DNA from: Paludibacteraceae bacterium
GTDB lineage: Bacteria > Bacteroidota > Bacteroidia > Bacteroidales > Paludibacteraceae
Assembly (NCBI GenBank): GCA_016937795.1
Contig: JAFGVV010000030.1
Location: 1-57,549 of the forward strand
Direction: 5' to 3'
DNA: 57,549 nt
How positions within the stretch are numbered: the first letter of the stretch is position 1; each line of letters starts with the position of its first letter. This document shows positions 45,772-54,653 of the stretch, piece by piece. The notes below the pieces were generated by a model. That model did no database searches, was not told the origin of the DNA, and was given only the letters and a program-made list of their open reading frames with translations. Made by a program: the position numbers and the translations under genes.

Positions 45772-45819
45772 AACTAATCAACCAATTAACTGATCAACTA
45801 ATAAACCAATCCACCAATC
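45772..45819 (+). repeat. Octamer tract AACTAATC/AACCAATT x6
   Basis: AACTAATC, AACCAATT, AACTGATC, AACTAATA, AACCAATC, CACCAATC, contiguous, between the AmpG-like gene and rpsP. Upstream (45705-45745) is a looser run of TTTACAAT words. Confidence 0.88.
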
Positions 45820-45873
45820 ACACAAAGCCCAAAACTCTTCACACAAAATATAGCAGGATTCAAAAATTATCAC

Positions 45874-45881
45874 TATCTTTG
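45874..45881 (+). promoter_or_regulatory. Probable rpsP -7 box
   Basis: TATCTTTG, a perfect match, 52 bases before the rpsP ATG. No clear TTG at the expected distance. Confidence 0.55.
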
Positions 45882-45933
45882 CAACCGCTTTTCGAGAAAA
45901 AGCATTAGGTATAATCAATTAAAAATTAAAAAA

Positions 45934-46488
45934 ATGCCCGCAAAAATCAGATTGCAACGTCATGGTCGTAAAGGATATGCTTATTATCATATCGTTATTG
46001 CCGACAGTCGCGCGCCACGTGATGGCAAATTTATCGAACGAATCGGTTCGTACAACCCTAACACCAACCCTGCAACAATCGACCTGAAATTCGATCGTGC
46101 CCTTTATTGGATGCAGACTGGTGCTCAGCCAACCGACACTACACGCAACATTCTTTCAGCTGAAGGTGTGTTGATGATGAAACACTTGTTGGAAGGTGTG
46201 AAAAAAGGTGCCTTCGATGCTGCTGAAGCCGACAAACGTTTCGAAGCATGGAAAGCCGCTAAAGTGGCCAACGTAAACAAAACAAAAGAACAAATTGCTG
46301 CTGAAAAACAAGCCGACCTCAAAGCCCGTCTTGCTGCTGAAGCTGAAGTAAACAAAGCAAAAGCTGCTGAACTCGCTAAGAAAAAAGCTGAAGCCGTTGC
46401 CGCTGCTGCCGAAGCTGAAGCTGCTGCTAATGCTCCTGCCGAAACAGAAGCCGAAGCGCCTGCTGCTGAAGAAGCTGCTGCCGAGTAA
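45934..46488 (+). CDS. rpsP: 30S ribosomal protein S16
   Basis: 184 aa. The first ~85 residues are a standard S16: [40 protein letters not shown], then [14 protein letters not shown]. It assembles early on the 30S subunit. The remaining ~100 residues are an Ala/Glu/Lys-rich, probably helical tail ([19 protein letters not shown]) that about doubles the E. coli length, as in other Bacteroidetes. It stands alone here, without rimM or trmD. A strong terminator follows 22 bases after the stop. Confidence 0.97.
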   Translation: MPAKIRLQRHGRKGYAYYHIVIADSRAPRDGKFIERIGSYNPNTNPATIDLKFDRALYWMQTGAQPTDTTRNILSAEGVLMMKHLLEGVKKGAFDAAEADKRFEAWKAAKVANVNKTKEQIAAEKQADLKARLAAEAEVNKAKAAELAKKKAEAVAAAAEAEAAANAPAETEAEAPAAEEAAAE

Positions 46489-46510
46489 GTTCTTTATTTA
46501 CAGACATAAG

Positions 46511-46537
46511 AAACCCGAAAGCAATTTCGGGTTTTTT
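46511..46537 (+). terminator. Rho-independent terminator of rpsP
   Basis: A perfect 10-bp stem (AAACCCGAAA at 46511-46520 with TTTCGGGTTT at 46525-46534) capped by a GCAA (GNRA-type) tetraloop and a T-run. Confidence 0.93.
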
Positions 46538-46673
46538 CATATAGAGCGGTACAATGTGAATTTTATATGCATTTTATTGTCAATCAAATCCTTTTCAAAT
46601 TTCTTTGATTTTCAATACAATTTTTCAGGTTTCCATACGTTACATTATGATAGATAAATTAAACTAATATTCA

Positions 46674-46967
46674 ATGAACAACACTGTCAATATAGCTTTA
46701 CAAATACTTCCTACGTCGAAAACCATACATCCTTATACCATTGTGGATGCTGCTATTGCAGTAATTGCGGCTTCGGGATTAAAACATCGCGTAACGCCCT
46801 TCGAAACCGTAATGGAAGGCAACTACGACCGTATTATGGAAGTGGTAAAGCTTGCACAACAAGCCTGCTACGATGCCGGCGCCGAAAGCCTGATGACTTA
46901 CCTCAAAATCCAAAGCAATGGCAACGGGGATGTGAGCATTGAGGATAAAATGGGGAAATATGAGTAA
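46674..46967 (+). CDS. Thiamine-binding protein, MTH1187/YkoF-like (DUF77)
   Basis: 97-aa cytoplasmic protein. The ALQILPTSKTIHPYTIVDAA opening, SGLKHRVTPFETVMEGNYD and ESLMTYLKIQ match the UPF0045 family, whose members bind thiamine or its hydroxymethylpyrimidine part as ferredoxin-like multimers. The role is probably cofactor scavenging. It precedes the polysaccharide locus by only 23 bases, and the base composition drops sharply right after it. Confidence 0.85.
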   Translation: MNNTVNIALQILPTSKTIHPYTIVDAAIAVIAASGLKHRVTPFETVMEGNYDRIMEVVKLAQQACYDAGAESLMTYLKIQSNGNGDVSIEDKMGKYE

Positions 46968-46990
46968 ATAATTCTTTTGATTTGCTTCAT

Positions 46991-48310
46991 ATGAGACTGC
47001 CCACTATAATAAATAAAACCATAACATATCTACACAAGACTGAACTCAGAAAACGACTTTTCAAGGGGGTTAGTTGGACACTTATCGGATCAGTAGCTGG
47101 TAAATTTCTACAATTAATTTCATTTATCATTGTGGCACGAATTATTGGGAAGGAAGAATATGGACAGTTAGGAATTATCAGATCGACAATAGCAATGTTC
47201 CTAATGTTCTCTACTCTCGGAATGGGAATGACTGCTTCAAGATACATCGCCCTTTACAGAAATACAGAACCACAAAACGCATATAAAATATATAAATTTT
47301 CTTATAAAGTCACACTGGTTTTTGCACTTGCAATTTCATTATTTATTTTTTTGTTTAGCGAATCAATAAGCCTACAAGCATTTAACAATCTACTTTTAAA
47401 TAAACCACTAATAATAAGCACATTTGCATTATTTTTCATGTCAATAACCTCTATACAATCCGGAGCATTAAATGGATTTGAAAACTTTAAAGCAATTGGA
47501 ATTAACTCTACAATAAATGGCATCATTCAGCTTGTCTTGGTAGTATTCTTAGCTTTCTATTTTAACATAAATGGAGTGATCTGGGCTCTTGGTATTAGTT
47601 ATGCAATACTTTTTATACAATATCAGATTTCATTAAAACGGAATTTAACTCAAATAAAAAATGATCAGTCAAAATCCAACCAAACACTTAGGCTAAGATC
47701 AATATTTGTCAACTTTTCACTACCTGCTGTGTTGTCAGGATTAGTTACTATCCCTACACTCTGGTGGGCAAAAACCTTTTTGATTAAAAACAACGGATTT
47801 GGAGAAATGGCTATCTATGATGTAGCAGAGCAGTGGTATTATGTCATATTATTTATACCAGGATCCTTAAGTTCAATTATTCTTCCTTTACTTACAAATA
47901 CTACGATAGAAGGCACTAAGAGCGAATACAGGAGCTTAATCAAGCTCAACCTGTCAATAAACATTATCATTACAGGTATTTTAGCTATTTTTGTAGCAGG
48001 CTTAAGTCCCTTTATTTATAAAATGTACGGCTCCGAATTTAACAACATCGTACCACTTATTGTACTTTTAGTTTCAGCCGTTATTTGTGCAGCCAATAAT
48101 GTATTGGGACAAATTATTGCAAGTAAAGGGAAGATGTGGATAGGCCTGATTGTAAATATTATATGGGGTATATGGTTAATCCTATTTTCTTTAATTTTCA
48201 TTGGAAAATACGGCATGGGTGCTAATGGCCTTGCATATGCCATTCTTACAAGCTATTCATTACACAGTGTTTTACAGGCATATGTGGCTTTCAAAATTAA
48301 ATTGAATTAA
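46991..48310 (+). CDS. Oligosaccharide flippase, Wzx-like (MATE/MOP superfamily)
   Basis: 439 aa; the start is the ATG at 46991, as a TTG three codons earlier has no ribosome site. About twelve to fourteen hydrophobic helices begin with GVSWTLIGSVAGKFLQLISF and include the typical VARIIGKEEYGQLGIIRS loop. It would flip lipid-linked repeat units across the inner membrane. It is the first gene of an AT-rich run (to about 51990) and the next gene follows after seven bases. Confidence 0.88.
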   Translation: MRLPTIINKTITYLHKTELRKRLFKGVSWTLIGSVAGKFLQLISFIIVARIIGKEEYGQLGIIRSTIAMFLMFSTLGMGMTASRYIALYRNTEPQNAYKIYKFSYKVTLVFALAISLFIFLFSESISLQAFNNLLLNKPLIISTFALFFMSITSIQSGALNGFENFKAIGINSTINGIIQLVLVVFLAFYFNINGVIWALGISYAILFIQYQISLKRNLTQIKNDQSKSNQTLRLRSIFVNFSLPAVLSGLVTIPTLWWAKTFLIKNNGFGEMAIYDVAEQWYYVILFIPGSLSSIILPLLTNTTIEGTKSEYRSLIKLNLSINIIITGILAIFVAGLSPFIYKMYGSEFNNIVPLIVLLVSAVICAANNVLGQIIASKGKMWIGLIVNIIWGIWLILFSLIFIGKYGMGANGLAYAILTSYSLHSVLQAYVAFKIKLN

Positions 48311-48317
48311 TTAAAAC

Positions 48318-49367
48318 ATGTTAGTATTTTTATCATATTTCCCTGACGAAACCAATATCAGAGACGGTATGTCTCAGAGAATTTTTCATATCGATAATCT
48401 TTTTCAAAAAGACAAAAGAATATATATAAATGCTGACCTGAAGAAATACCTTAAAAAAGAAATAATTATAAACGGCGACATAACAATTATCAATTGTAAT
48501 CCATTAATGCATTTCTTTGATATATTAACTATCCTACGTAACGCAAAGAGTATTTATATCCATTCAGTATATAATGTTTTATATCTATTTCTCCACATAC
48601 TATTAATAAAAAACAATTACATTATTGATCTACACGGAATAGTACCCGAAGAAAATAAATTAGCAAATAACAATATCAAATATCACTTATATAATCTGTG
48701 TGAGCATATGATTTTTAGGAAGATATCTGTTGCTATCTGTGTCACAAATGCAATGGTTATGCACTACAAAGCGAAATTCAACTCTTCCACTGTTAAATAT
48801 GCAGTATTTTCAATACTACCCGATACTATATCAAAAATTAAAAATATTGAAAGCCTGCAGAATAATGAGATTAATGTAATTTATAGTGGTAACACTCAAA
48901 AATGGCAGAATATCGATTTAATGATACAATGCATTAAAGCAAATTTGTACAATAATATAAACTACATTATACTTACGAATGAATTGAACAAAATGAATGA
49001 ACAAATCGAAATTCAAATACCAAACTCAAAATCAAAAAGAATTAAAGTTCTTTCTGTTTCTCCTGATGAGTTATATAAATACTATGAAAAAGCACATTAT
49101 GGATTTATTTTAAGAAATGATATTGCAGTTAACAGAGTTGCTTGCCCCACAAAATTAATTGAGTATATGTCATACGGCATTATTCCAATTGTAATAAGTC
49201 CGAAAATCGGAGATTTTGAGAGTTATGGATTCGAATATGTAAATTCAGATGTTGATCTAAAAAATTTGACAGCCAGAAAAAGCAAAAAGAACAGTGAAAT
49301 AATTCATTTAATTAAATCAACAAACGAAAATACTGATATTCGTAAAATAACATTGACAGAACATTAA
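48318..49367 (+). CDS. Glycosyltransferase, GT4-like (GT-B fold)
   Basis: 349 aa, very AT-rich coding. The C-terminal half shows a GT-B nucleotide-sugar site: IYSGNTQKWQNIDLMIQ and, near residue 272, RVACPTKLIEYMSYGIIPIV, in which the Glu-containing loop before the conserved glycine contacts the donor. The N-terminal half is divergent. It would add one sugar to the lipid-linked unit at the cytoplasmic face. The next gene starts two bases later. Confidence 0.75.
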   Translation: MLVFLSYFPDETNIRDGMSQRIFHIDNLFQKDKRIYINADLKKYLKKEIIINGDITIINCNPLMHFFDILTILRNAKSIYIHSVYNVLYLFLHILLIKNNYIIDLHGIVPEENKLANNNIKYHLYNLCEHMIFRKISVAICVTNAMVMHYKAKFNSSTVKYAVFSILPDTISKIKNIESLQNNEINVIYSGNTQKWQNIDLMIQCIKANLYNNINYIILTNELNKMNEQIEIQIPNSKSKRIKVLSVSPDELYKYYEKAHYGFILRNDIAVNRVACPTKLIEYMSYGIIPIVISPKIGDFESYGFEYVNSDVDLKNLTARKSKKNSEIIHLIKSTNENTDIRKITLTEH

Positions 49368-49369
49368 TT

Positions 49370-50458
49370 ATGATGATATTCTATCTAATATTGTTTATTA
49401 TACTTGTTGTATCATTATTCGATAATTCTAAGCTTACCAGAAACTCTAAAGAAATTATCGTATATGCACTTATGGCTGTATTGATTCTTTTCGCTGGCTT
49501 AAGAGCACCGGGCATTGACAGAGATTATAAAAACTATCAATACTACTATTCTATTATTCCTGAGATACAGTATTTAATACTTGACCCAAAAACATATTTC
49601 GATGCTGCCAGCATAGAACCCACTTTCATGATATTAGCATCAATCACTAAATTATTTATTTATAACGGACTACCATTTCTTATTTTCATATATGCACTAA
49701 TCAGTATTAGCTTAAAAACAGAATCAATTCTTAAAATATCAGACCACCCACTTTTAACTATTCTACTTTATTTTTCAACTATTTTTTTGTTACAAGACAT
49801 GACACAAATCAGGGTTGGTATTGCGCTTGGTTTTGCCTTCTTAAGCATTGTAGCTTCAAAAGAGAGAAAGCTCATTAAATATGCAATATTCATTATTATT
49901 GGTATATTTTTTCATTATTCTGTTATTTTTTTCGCACCCATTTACTTTTTCAATTCTAAAAAAATCAACAAACCATTATATCTTTCATTTATAATAATTC
50001 CTATAATATTATACTTCACAAAGTTCAATCCTTTAGAAATTCTACAATCATTCGATTTTGGATTATTTAGTAACAAACTCGATGCCTATGTAAAAATGCA
50101 AAAATGGTTAAAAGAAGAAATGAACATGTTCAACTTCAGCATTATTATACAAATAATGCTTGCATTTATTTTCATTTATTATGCTGATAAATCAGAAAAC
50201 AAATATACAATCATATTGACTAAAATATTTTGCATAGGTATTGGAGTGTTTTATATTTTCTCTTTCTCCCCCGTGATCGCTTTCAGAAGTTCCGAGCTAC
50301 TTACTTCTGTTCAGATTTTTCTGCTACCAACAATTATAAGTTCCTTTAGACACAAAGCATTAGGCGAGATATTGATCATTGTATTTTCTTTATTGCACTT
50401 TGTCAATCAGATAATTATAAATAACATATTTAATCCCTACAACACAATTTTCTCCTGA
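49370..50458 (+). CDS. EpsG-like polysaccharide polymerase (Wzy-type)
   Basis: 362-aa membrane protein with nine to ten hydrophobic helices. The RAPGIDRDYKNYQYYYS loop near residue 47 and the TQIRVGIALGFAF segment near residue 144 match EpsG-type polymerases (O-antigen polymerase-like). It would join flipped repeat units in the periplasm. ATGs at 49370 and 49373 are both possible starts. It lies between two glycosyltransferase genes in a continuous operon. Confidence 0.8.
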   Translation: MMIFYLILFIILVVSLFDNSKLTRNSKEIIVYALMAVLILFAGLRAPGIDRDYKNYQYYYSIIPEIQYLILDPKTYFDAASIEPTFMILASITKLFIYNGLPFLIFIYALISISLKTESILKISDHPLLTILLYFSTIFLLQDMTQIRVGIALGFAFLSIVASKERKLIKYAIFIIIGIFFHYSVIFFAPIYFFNSKKINKPLYLSFIIIPIILYFTKFNPLEILQSFDFGLFSNKLDAYVKMQKWLKEEMNMFNFSIIIQIMLAFIFIYYADKSENKYTIILTKIFCIGIGVFYIFSFSPVIAFRSSELLTSVQIFLLPTIISSFRHKALGEILIIVFSLLHFVNQIIINNIFNPYNTIFS

Positions 50459-50463
50459 AAAAT

Positions 50464-51294
50464 ATGAAAAATGTAAATGGAATTGTGGTAATAATTGTTT
50501 TGTACAAAACTAAACCATCTGATAGTAGTTCATTAAATCAATATTTGAGCTACAATCATGTTTTAAAGGTACCTAAACAACTTATAATTTACAATAATTC
50601 AGGGGATTTTGATATTTCGGAGCCTAAAAACTGCATTATTATTAATTCAGAGAACAATGACATGTTAGCTAAACCTTTTAATTTTGCCTATGAGTATGCT
50701 AAAAATATCAATTACGACTGGGTTTTATTGATTGATGCTGACACAAACATCAATAAAAAGTATTTTGAAGAACTGAATCAATTTGTAAAGTCTGGTATTT
50801 CTGAAAATATTGCTTCAATAGTTCCACAACTCTTTCAGAATAATAAAATCATTTCGCCTCACATCAACAAATTATTTTATACTATCCGTCATCCTTTAAA
50901 AAAAAATGGATTTAAATCGGGGAATATCACGGCATTTAATTCATTATCAATGCTGAGGGTTTCTTTCATTGATGCTATAAATGGATTTAACGAGAATTAC
51001 CCACTGGACATGCTCGATTATTGGATTTATAATCAAATTTTCAGATTAAAAAAGGCAATTTATATTCTCGATTGTAAAATTGAACACGACCTTTCAGTAA
51101 ATGATTACGACAATAAAATGAGTGTAGAAAGATATATAAACCTTATACACGCAGAAGATATCTTTTTTAAGAATGCTGGTTGTTTCAATTATCTGCTCTT
51201 CAAAATCAGATTATTGTATAGAGCAATTAAACAACGAATTTCTTTACAAAACAAACGTTTTTCTCAAATCACATTCAAACACATTTTCAGATAA
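50464..51294 (+). CDS. Glycosyltransferase family 2
   Basis: 276 aa. GT-A features: VVIIVLYKTKPSDSSSLNQ near the start, then DWVLLIDADTNINKKYFEE with the metal-binding Asp-Ala-Asp near residue 95. The PLDMLDYWIYNQI segment is in the acceptor region of rhamnosyltransferase-like GT2 enzymes. Its donor is unknown. It is five bases after the polymerase gene and three before the next glycosyltransferase. Confidence 0.85.
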   Translation: MKNVNGIVVIIVLYKTKPSDSSSLNQYLSYNHVLKVPKQLIIYNNSGDFDISEPKNCIIINSENNDMLAKPFNFAYEYAKNINYDWVLLIDADTNINKKYFEELNQFVKSGISENIASIVPQLFQNNKIISPHINKLFYTIRHPLKKNGFKSGNITAFNSLSMLRVSFIDAINGFNENYPLDMLDYWIYNQIFRLKKAIYILDCKIEHDLSVNDYDNKMSVERYINLIHAEDIFFKNAGCFNYLLFKIRLLYRAIKQRISLQNKRFSQITFKHIFR

Positions 51295-51297
51295 ACC

Positions 51298-51990
51298 ATG
51301 ATTTCAGTTTGTATCCCTACATATAATGGTGAAAAGTTCCTGAAACCACAAATTGACAGTGTACTTTCACAGCTCAGTCAGAAAGACGAAATTGTTGTTT
51401 CCGATGATGGTTCTTCCGACAATACAATTGAGATTTTAGAGAATTACAAGGATTCCAGAATAAAAATTTTCTGTAATCCCCGCAAAGGCGTTATCTCTAA
51501 CATAGAAAATGTATTACAGAATAGTATTGGAGAATACATTTTCTTGTGCGATCAGGACGATGTCTGGGTTGAAAATAAAGTAAGTAAAATGATGACGGCA
51601 ATGGCCGAATCAGACCTTGTAATAAGTGATTGTTATGTAACAGATCAAAACTTAAACACAATCTATGAATCGTTTTACAAACAAAATAATTCAAGAACAA
51701 ATAAATGGCTGGCTTTACTGAAAAATCCATATTTAGGATGCTGCATGGCTTTTAAACGTAAGATTTTGAACGCAGCACTACCTTTTCCCAGTAAAATACC
51801 TATGCATGATATATGGATTGGAAATGTGGCTGCTTTTAAGTTTCACGTTAAGTTTATACCAGATAAATTGATATATTACCGTCGTCATGGTAACAATGCT
51901 TCAACAGCTTCTGCGCCAACAAAAGCATCATTAATAAAGCAGATAAATTACAGGTTACCGGTTATCAGTGGACTTCTGAAATTAAAATAA
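51298..51990 (+). CDS. Glycosyltransferase family 2
   Basis: 230 aa. Standard GT-A opening ISVCIPTYNGEKFLKPQIDS, VVSDDGSSDNTIEIL and the metal motif FLCDQDDVWVENK near residue 84. The GCCMAFKRKILNAALPFP segment fits the acceptor side of capsule and O-antigen enzymes. It ends the compact AT-rich operon; the next glycosyltransferase is 173 bases away. Confidence 0.88.
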   Translation: MISVCIPTYNGEKFLKPQIDSVLSQLSQKDEIVVSDDGSSDNTIEILENYKDSRIKIFCNPRKGVISNIENVLQNSIGEYIFLCDQDDVWVENKVSKMMTAMAESDLVISDCYVTDQNLNTIYESFYKQNNSRTNKWLALLKNPYLGCCMAFKRKILNAALPFPSKIPMHDIWIGNVAAFKFHVKFIPDKLIYYRRHGNNASTASAPTKASLIKQINYRLPVISGLLKLK

Positions 51991-52110
51991 ATGCCGATTA
52001 GGTGCAACAAAACACTGATTATTTCCGTCATAAAAAATCAAAGCATATTTGGTGATAAAAAATCAATCTTAGTAATTACAATTTTTCCTTTTCCCAAACA
52101 ATAATTTCCC

Positions 52111-52142
52111 CGGAAAACCGTTAGAAATAAAACAGTTTTCCG
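52111..52142 (+). promoter_or_regulatory. Stem-loop in the leader of the next glycosyltransferase
   Basis: CGGAAAAC (52111-52118) pairs with GTTTTCCG (52135-52142), and GTT/AAC extend it inside after one mismatch. It ends 21 bases before the ATG at 52164. With no T-run, a leader-RNA role is likelier than termination. Confidence 0.4.
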
Positions 52143-52163
52143 TTATCACATATATTTCATTTA

Positions 52164-52934
52164 ATGAAAGTATCCATTATAACCGCAACATACAATAGTG
52201 CACGCAGTATTCAACGCGCTATTGACTCTGTCGCAATGCAGGACTACACTGACATTGAGCACATTATTATCGATGGTGGTTCAACCGACGAAACACTCGA
52301 AATTGTAAATAAAAATAACGGAAGAATAGCCAAAATTATTTCGGAGAAAGACAATGGCATTTACAATGCTCTGAATAAAGGAATAAAATTAGCCACAGGT
52401 GATGTCATTGGTTTTCTGAACTCTGACGATACATTTACAAATCCACATGTGATTTCCAGAGTTGTAAATATGTTCAACATAAAAAAAACTGATATTGTAT
52501 ATGGTAACATAGTATATCAGTCGAAAGATGGAGATATCAGAAAAACCATTCGTTACTGGAAAAGCAATGTGTATAACCCCGGCTGCCTTCGTTTCGGTTG
52601 GATGCCTCCCCACCCCACTCTATATTGCAAACGCGAAGTATACGAGAAGTACGGTCTGTATAACGAGGATTTCAAAATATCGTCGGATTACGAATTTATT
52701 CTGCGTATTTTTCAGATTCCTGAAGTTTCAAAAGCCTTTTTGCCAACTATCATGGTTAAAATGGAAATTGGGGGTGTAAGCAATCGCTCTCTGAAAAACA
52801 TTCTACGAAAAAGTATGGAAGATTATAAAGCAATTAAAATCAATAAAATTGGAGGGTTGCAGACCGTATTAATGAAAAATCTGAGGAAAATAAATCAGTT
52901 CAATACGCTGAAAAACTACAAGCTACGATGCTAA
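52164..52934 (+). CDS. Glycosyltransferase family 2 (WcaA-like)
   Basis: 256 aa. VSIITATYNSARSIQRAIDS, IIIDGGSTDETLEIV and FLNSDDTFTNP give the GT-A nucleotide and metal sites; PGCLRFGWMPPHPTLYCKRE near residue 140 is the acceptor motif typical of colanic-acid type enzymes. It overlaps the next gene by seven bases, so translation is coupled. Base composition here is closer to the rest of the chromosome than to the AT-rich genes on its left. Confidence 0.9.
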   Translation: MKVSIITATYNSARSIQRAIDSVAMQDYTDIEHIIIDGGSTDETLEIVNKNNGRIAKIISEKDNGIYNALNKGIKLATGDVIGFLNSDDTFTNPHVISRVVNMFNIKKTDIVYGNIVYQSKDGDIRKTIRYWKSNVYNPGCLRFGWMPPHPTLYCKREVYEKYGLYNEDFKISSDYEFILRIFQIPEVSKAFLPTIMVKMEIGGVSNRSLKNILRKSMEDYKAIKINKIGGLQTVLMKNLRKINQFNTLKNYKLRC

Positions 52935-53725
52935 ACGCCTCTATTGTTCTTTACAAACATACAGTTTCCGATATAAGTCCACTTGTAAAAACTTTACAAA
53001 ACTCAGGTCTTGTGTCGGAAATCTTTCTTATAGACAATTCGCCGAACGAGAACAAGGATTTTGAACAACTGAATGTAAAGTATATTTACAACAATAGTAA
53101 TCTGGGGTATGGCAGAGCTCATAATATCGCATTAAGAAAATCCCTTGCTGCAAATATCCCTTATCATTTGGTTGTAAATCCGGATATCAGCTTTGAACCG
53201 GAAATTTTGAAAACTATTGTCACATACATGGATAACCATCAGGATGTTGGACATTTAATGCCTAAAGTATTTTATCCGAATGGTCATCTTCAATACCTCT
53301 GTAAATTGCTTCCTACTCCAACAGATCTTATATTCAGGCGGTTTCTGCCAAAAAATGTAAGAGAGAAACGGATGAGAAAATTCGAACTCCGTTACAGCGG
53401 TTACAACAGGATAATGAACGTACCTTATCTTTCAGGTTGCTTTATGTTTCTAAGAACTGAGGCTCTGAAAGTAACCGGAATTTTTGACGAACGTTTTTTT
53501 ATGTATCCGGAAGACATTGATCTCACCCGCCGCATTCATCAACACTACAAAACCATCTTTTTTCCGGAGGTTTCCATAATTCACCACCATGCTCAGGGTT
53601 CGTATTCGAGCCCGAAAATGCTATGGATACATATTGTAAATATGCTTCGATATTTCAATAAATGGGGTTGGATATTTGACAAAGAAAGAAGAGAAGTGAA
53701 TAAAAGAATATTGAAGTCTTTATAG
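52928..53725 (+). CDS. Glycosyltransferase family 2 (rhamnosyltransferase-like)
   Basis: 265 aa. ASIVLYKHTVSDISPLVKTL opens a GT-A fold; FLIDNSPNEN and VVNPDISFEPEIL supply the donor site, and SGCFMFLRTEALKVTGIFDE with FMYPEDIDLTRRI the catalytic region of the WbbL/rhamnosyltransferase branch. Last gene of the plus-strand polysaccharide run; the locus then continues with genes on the other strand. Confidence 0.9.
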   Translation: MLNASIVLYKHTVSDISPLVKTLQNSGLVSEIFLIDNSPNENKDFEQLNVKYIYNNSNLGYGRAHNIALRKSLAANIPYHLVVNPDISFEPEILKTIVTYMDNHQDVGHLMPKVFYPNGHLQYLCKLLPTPTDLIFRRFLPKNVREKRMRKFELRYSGYNRIMNVPYLSGCFMFLRTEALKVTGIFDERFFMYPEDIDLTRRIHQHYKTIFFPEVSIIHHHAQGSYSSPKMLWIHIVNMLRYFNKWGWIFDKERREVNKRILKSL

Positions 53726-53810
53726 AAATGAATAAGCTTTTTTAATGATTAGCCATATATTATTTCCCCTGTCAACAACTTAACTATCAACATCCTAAAA
53801 CAAATTTACA

Positions 53811-53833
53811 GATTAACCAATTAACTAATTACC
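53811..53833 (+). repeat. Octamer tract, AATTAACC family
   Basis: About three octamers (GATTAACC, AATTAACT, AATTACC) just before the end of the methyltransferase gene. Same consensus as at 54591-54638 and 36947-36985. Confidence 0.7.
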
Positions 53834-53837
53834 TTTT

Positions 53838-54533
53838 TCAATACAAAATAAATATGCATGGCCGTTTATTCAGGTCAGGAAGTTGATTTTTCCAGTTGCT
53901 GACGGTTTTGGTGCGAATAAATTCGGTTTCGAGTGTTATGTCGGCAGCAATGCAAAGGCGCGTAGATGGCTGACATACAGAGATGATATCCTGCAACATT
54001 TTTATATTGCGATAAGGTGTTTCGATGAATATCTGCGATTGCTTTTCGTTGTGTGCACGATTCTCGAGGCGCTTAATGGCTTTCGTTCTGTCGGCTGGCT
54101 GCACAGGCAAATAGCCGTTGAAGGCAAAACTTTGACCATTAAATCCAGAAGCCATCAATGCTAACAAAATCGACGACGGACCTACCAAAGGCACTACTTT
54201 AAAACCTCTTTCCTGAGCTATAGCCACGACATCGGCTCCGGGATCGGCAATGGCAGGACAACCGGCTTCGGAAATCACGCCCACTTCCCTACCCTCACTT
54301 AACGGCTTTAGGAAACCTGCTATCTCTTCTGGTCGTGTATGCTGATTAAGCACATAAAATGTCTTGCTATCAATATCGGTAGCGGGATTTATTTTTTTCA
54401 GAAAACGACGTGCCGTGCGCACATCCTCTACAATAAAAAAATCGAGCCGGTTTACAATTTCATTATTGTAAGCCGGCAAAATTCTGTCCAAATCCGTTTC
54501 ACCCAACGAAGTGGGAATTAAATATAAAACCAT
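53838..54533 (-). CDS. RsmI-like SAM-dependent methyltransferase
   Basis: 231 aa from the ATG that opens MVLYLIPTSLGE; the 17 earlier residues of the open frame look like read-through of repeat sequence. Tetrapyrrole-methylase fold: VEDVRTARRFLK, SEAGCPAIADPGADVV and VGPSSILLALMASGF are the RsmI (16S rRNA C1402 2'-O-methyltransferase) landmarks. It lacks the usual RsmI C-terminal helical extension and the N-terminal PTPIGNL is replaced by PTSLGET, so it is a paralogue rather than RsmI proper. The gene interrupts the polysaccharide locus. Confidence 0.82.
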   Translation of the reverse strand: MVLYLIPTSLGETDLDRILPAYNNEIVNRLDFFIVEDVRTARRFLKKINPATDIDSKTFYVLNQHTRPEEIAGFLKPLSEGREVGVISEAGCPAIADPGADVVAIAQERGFKVVPLVGPSSILLALMASGFNGQSFAFNGYLPVQPADRTKAIKRLENRAHNEKQSQIFIETPYRNIKMLQDIISVCQPSTRLCIAADITLETEFIRTKTVSNWKNQLPDLNKRPCIFILY

Positions 54534-54590
54534 ATAAAGGTATGTACAATTTACAATATAATAATTTACCGACTGGTATGGCAATAAATC

Positions 54591-54638
54591 AACTAACTAA
54601 CTAACTAATCAACCAACTAACCAATTAACCAATTAACC
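54591..54638 (+). repeat. Octamer tract AACTAACT/AATTAACC x6
   Basis: AACTAACT x2, AATCAACC, AACTAACC, AATTAACC x2, between the methyltransferase and the CapD-like gene. Confidence 0.88.
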
Positions 54639-54653
54639 AGAAAAAAAACAATT

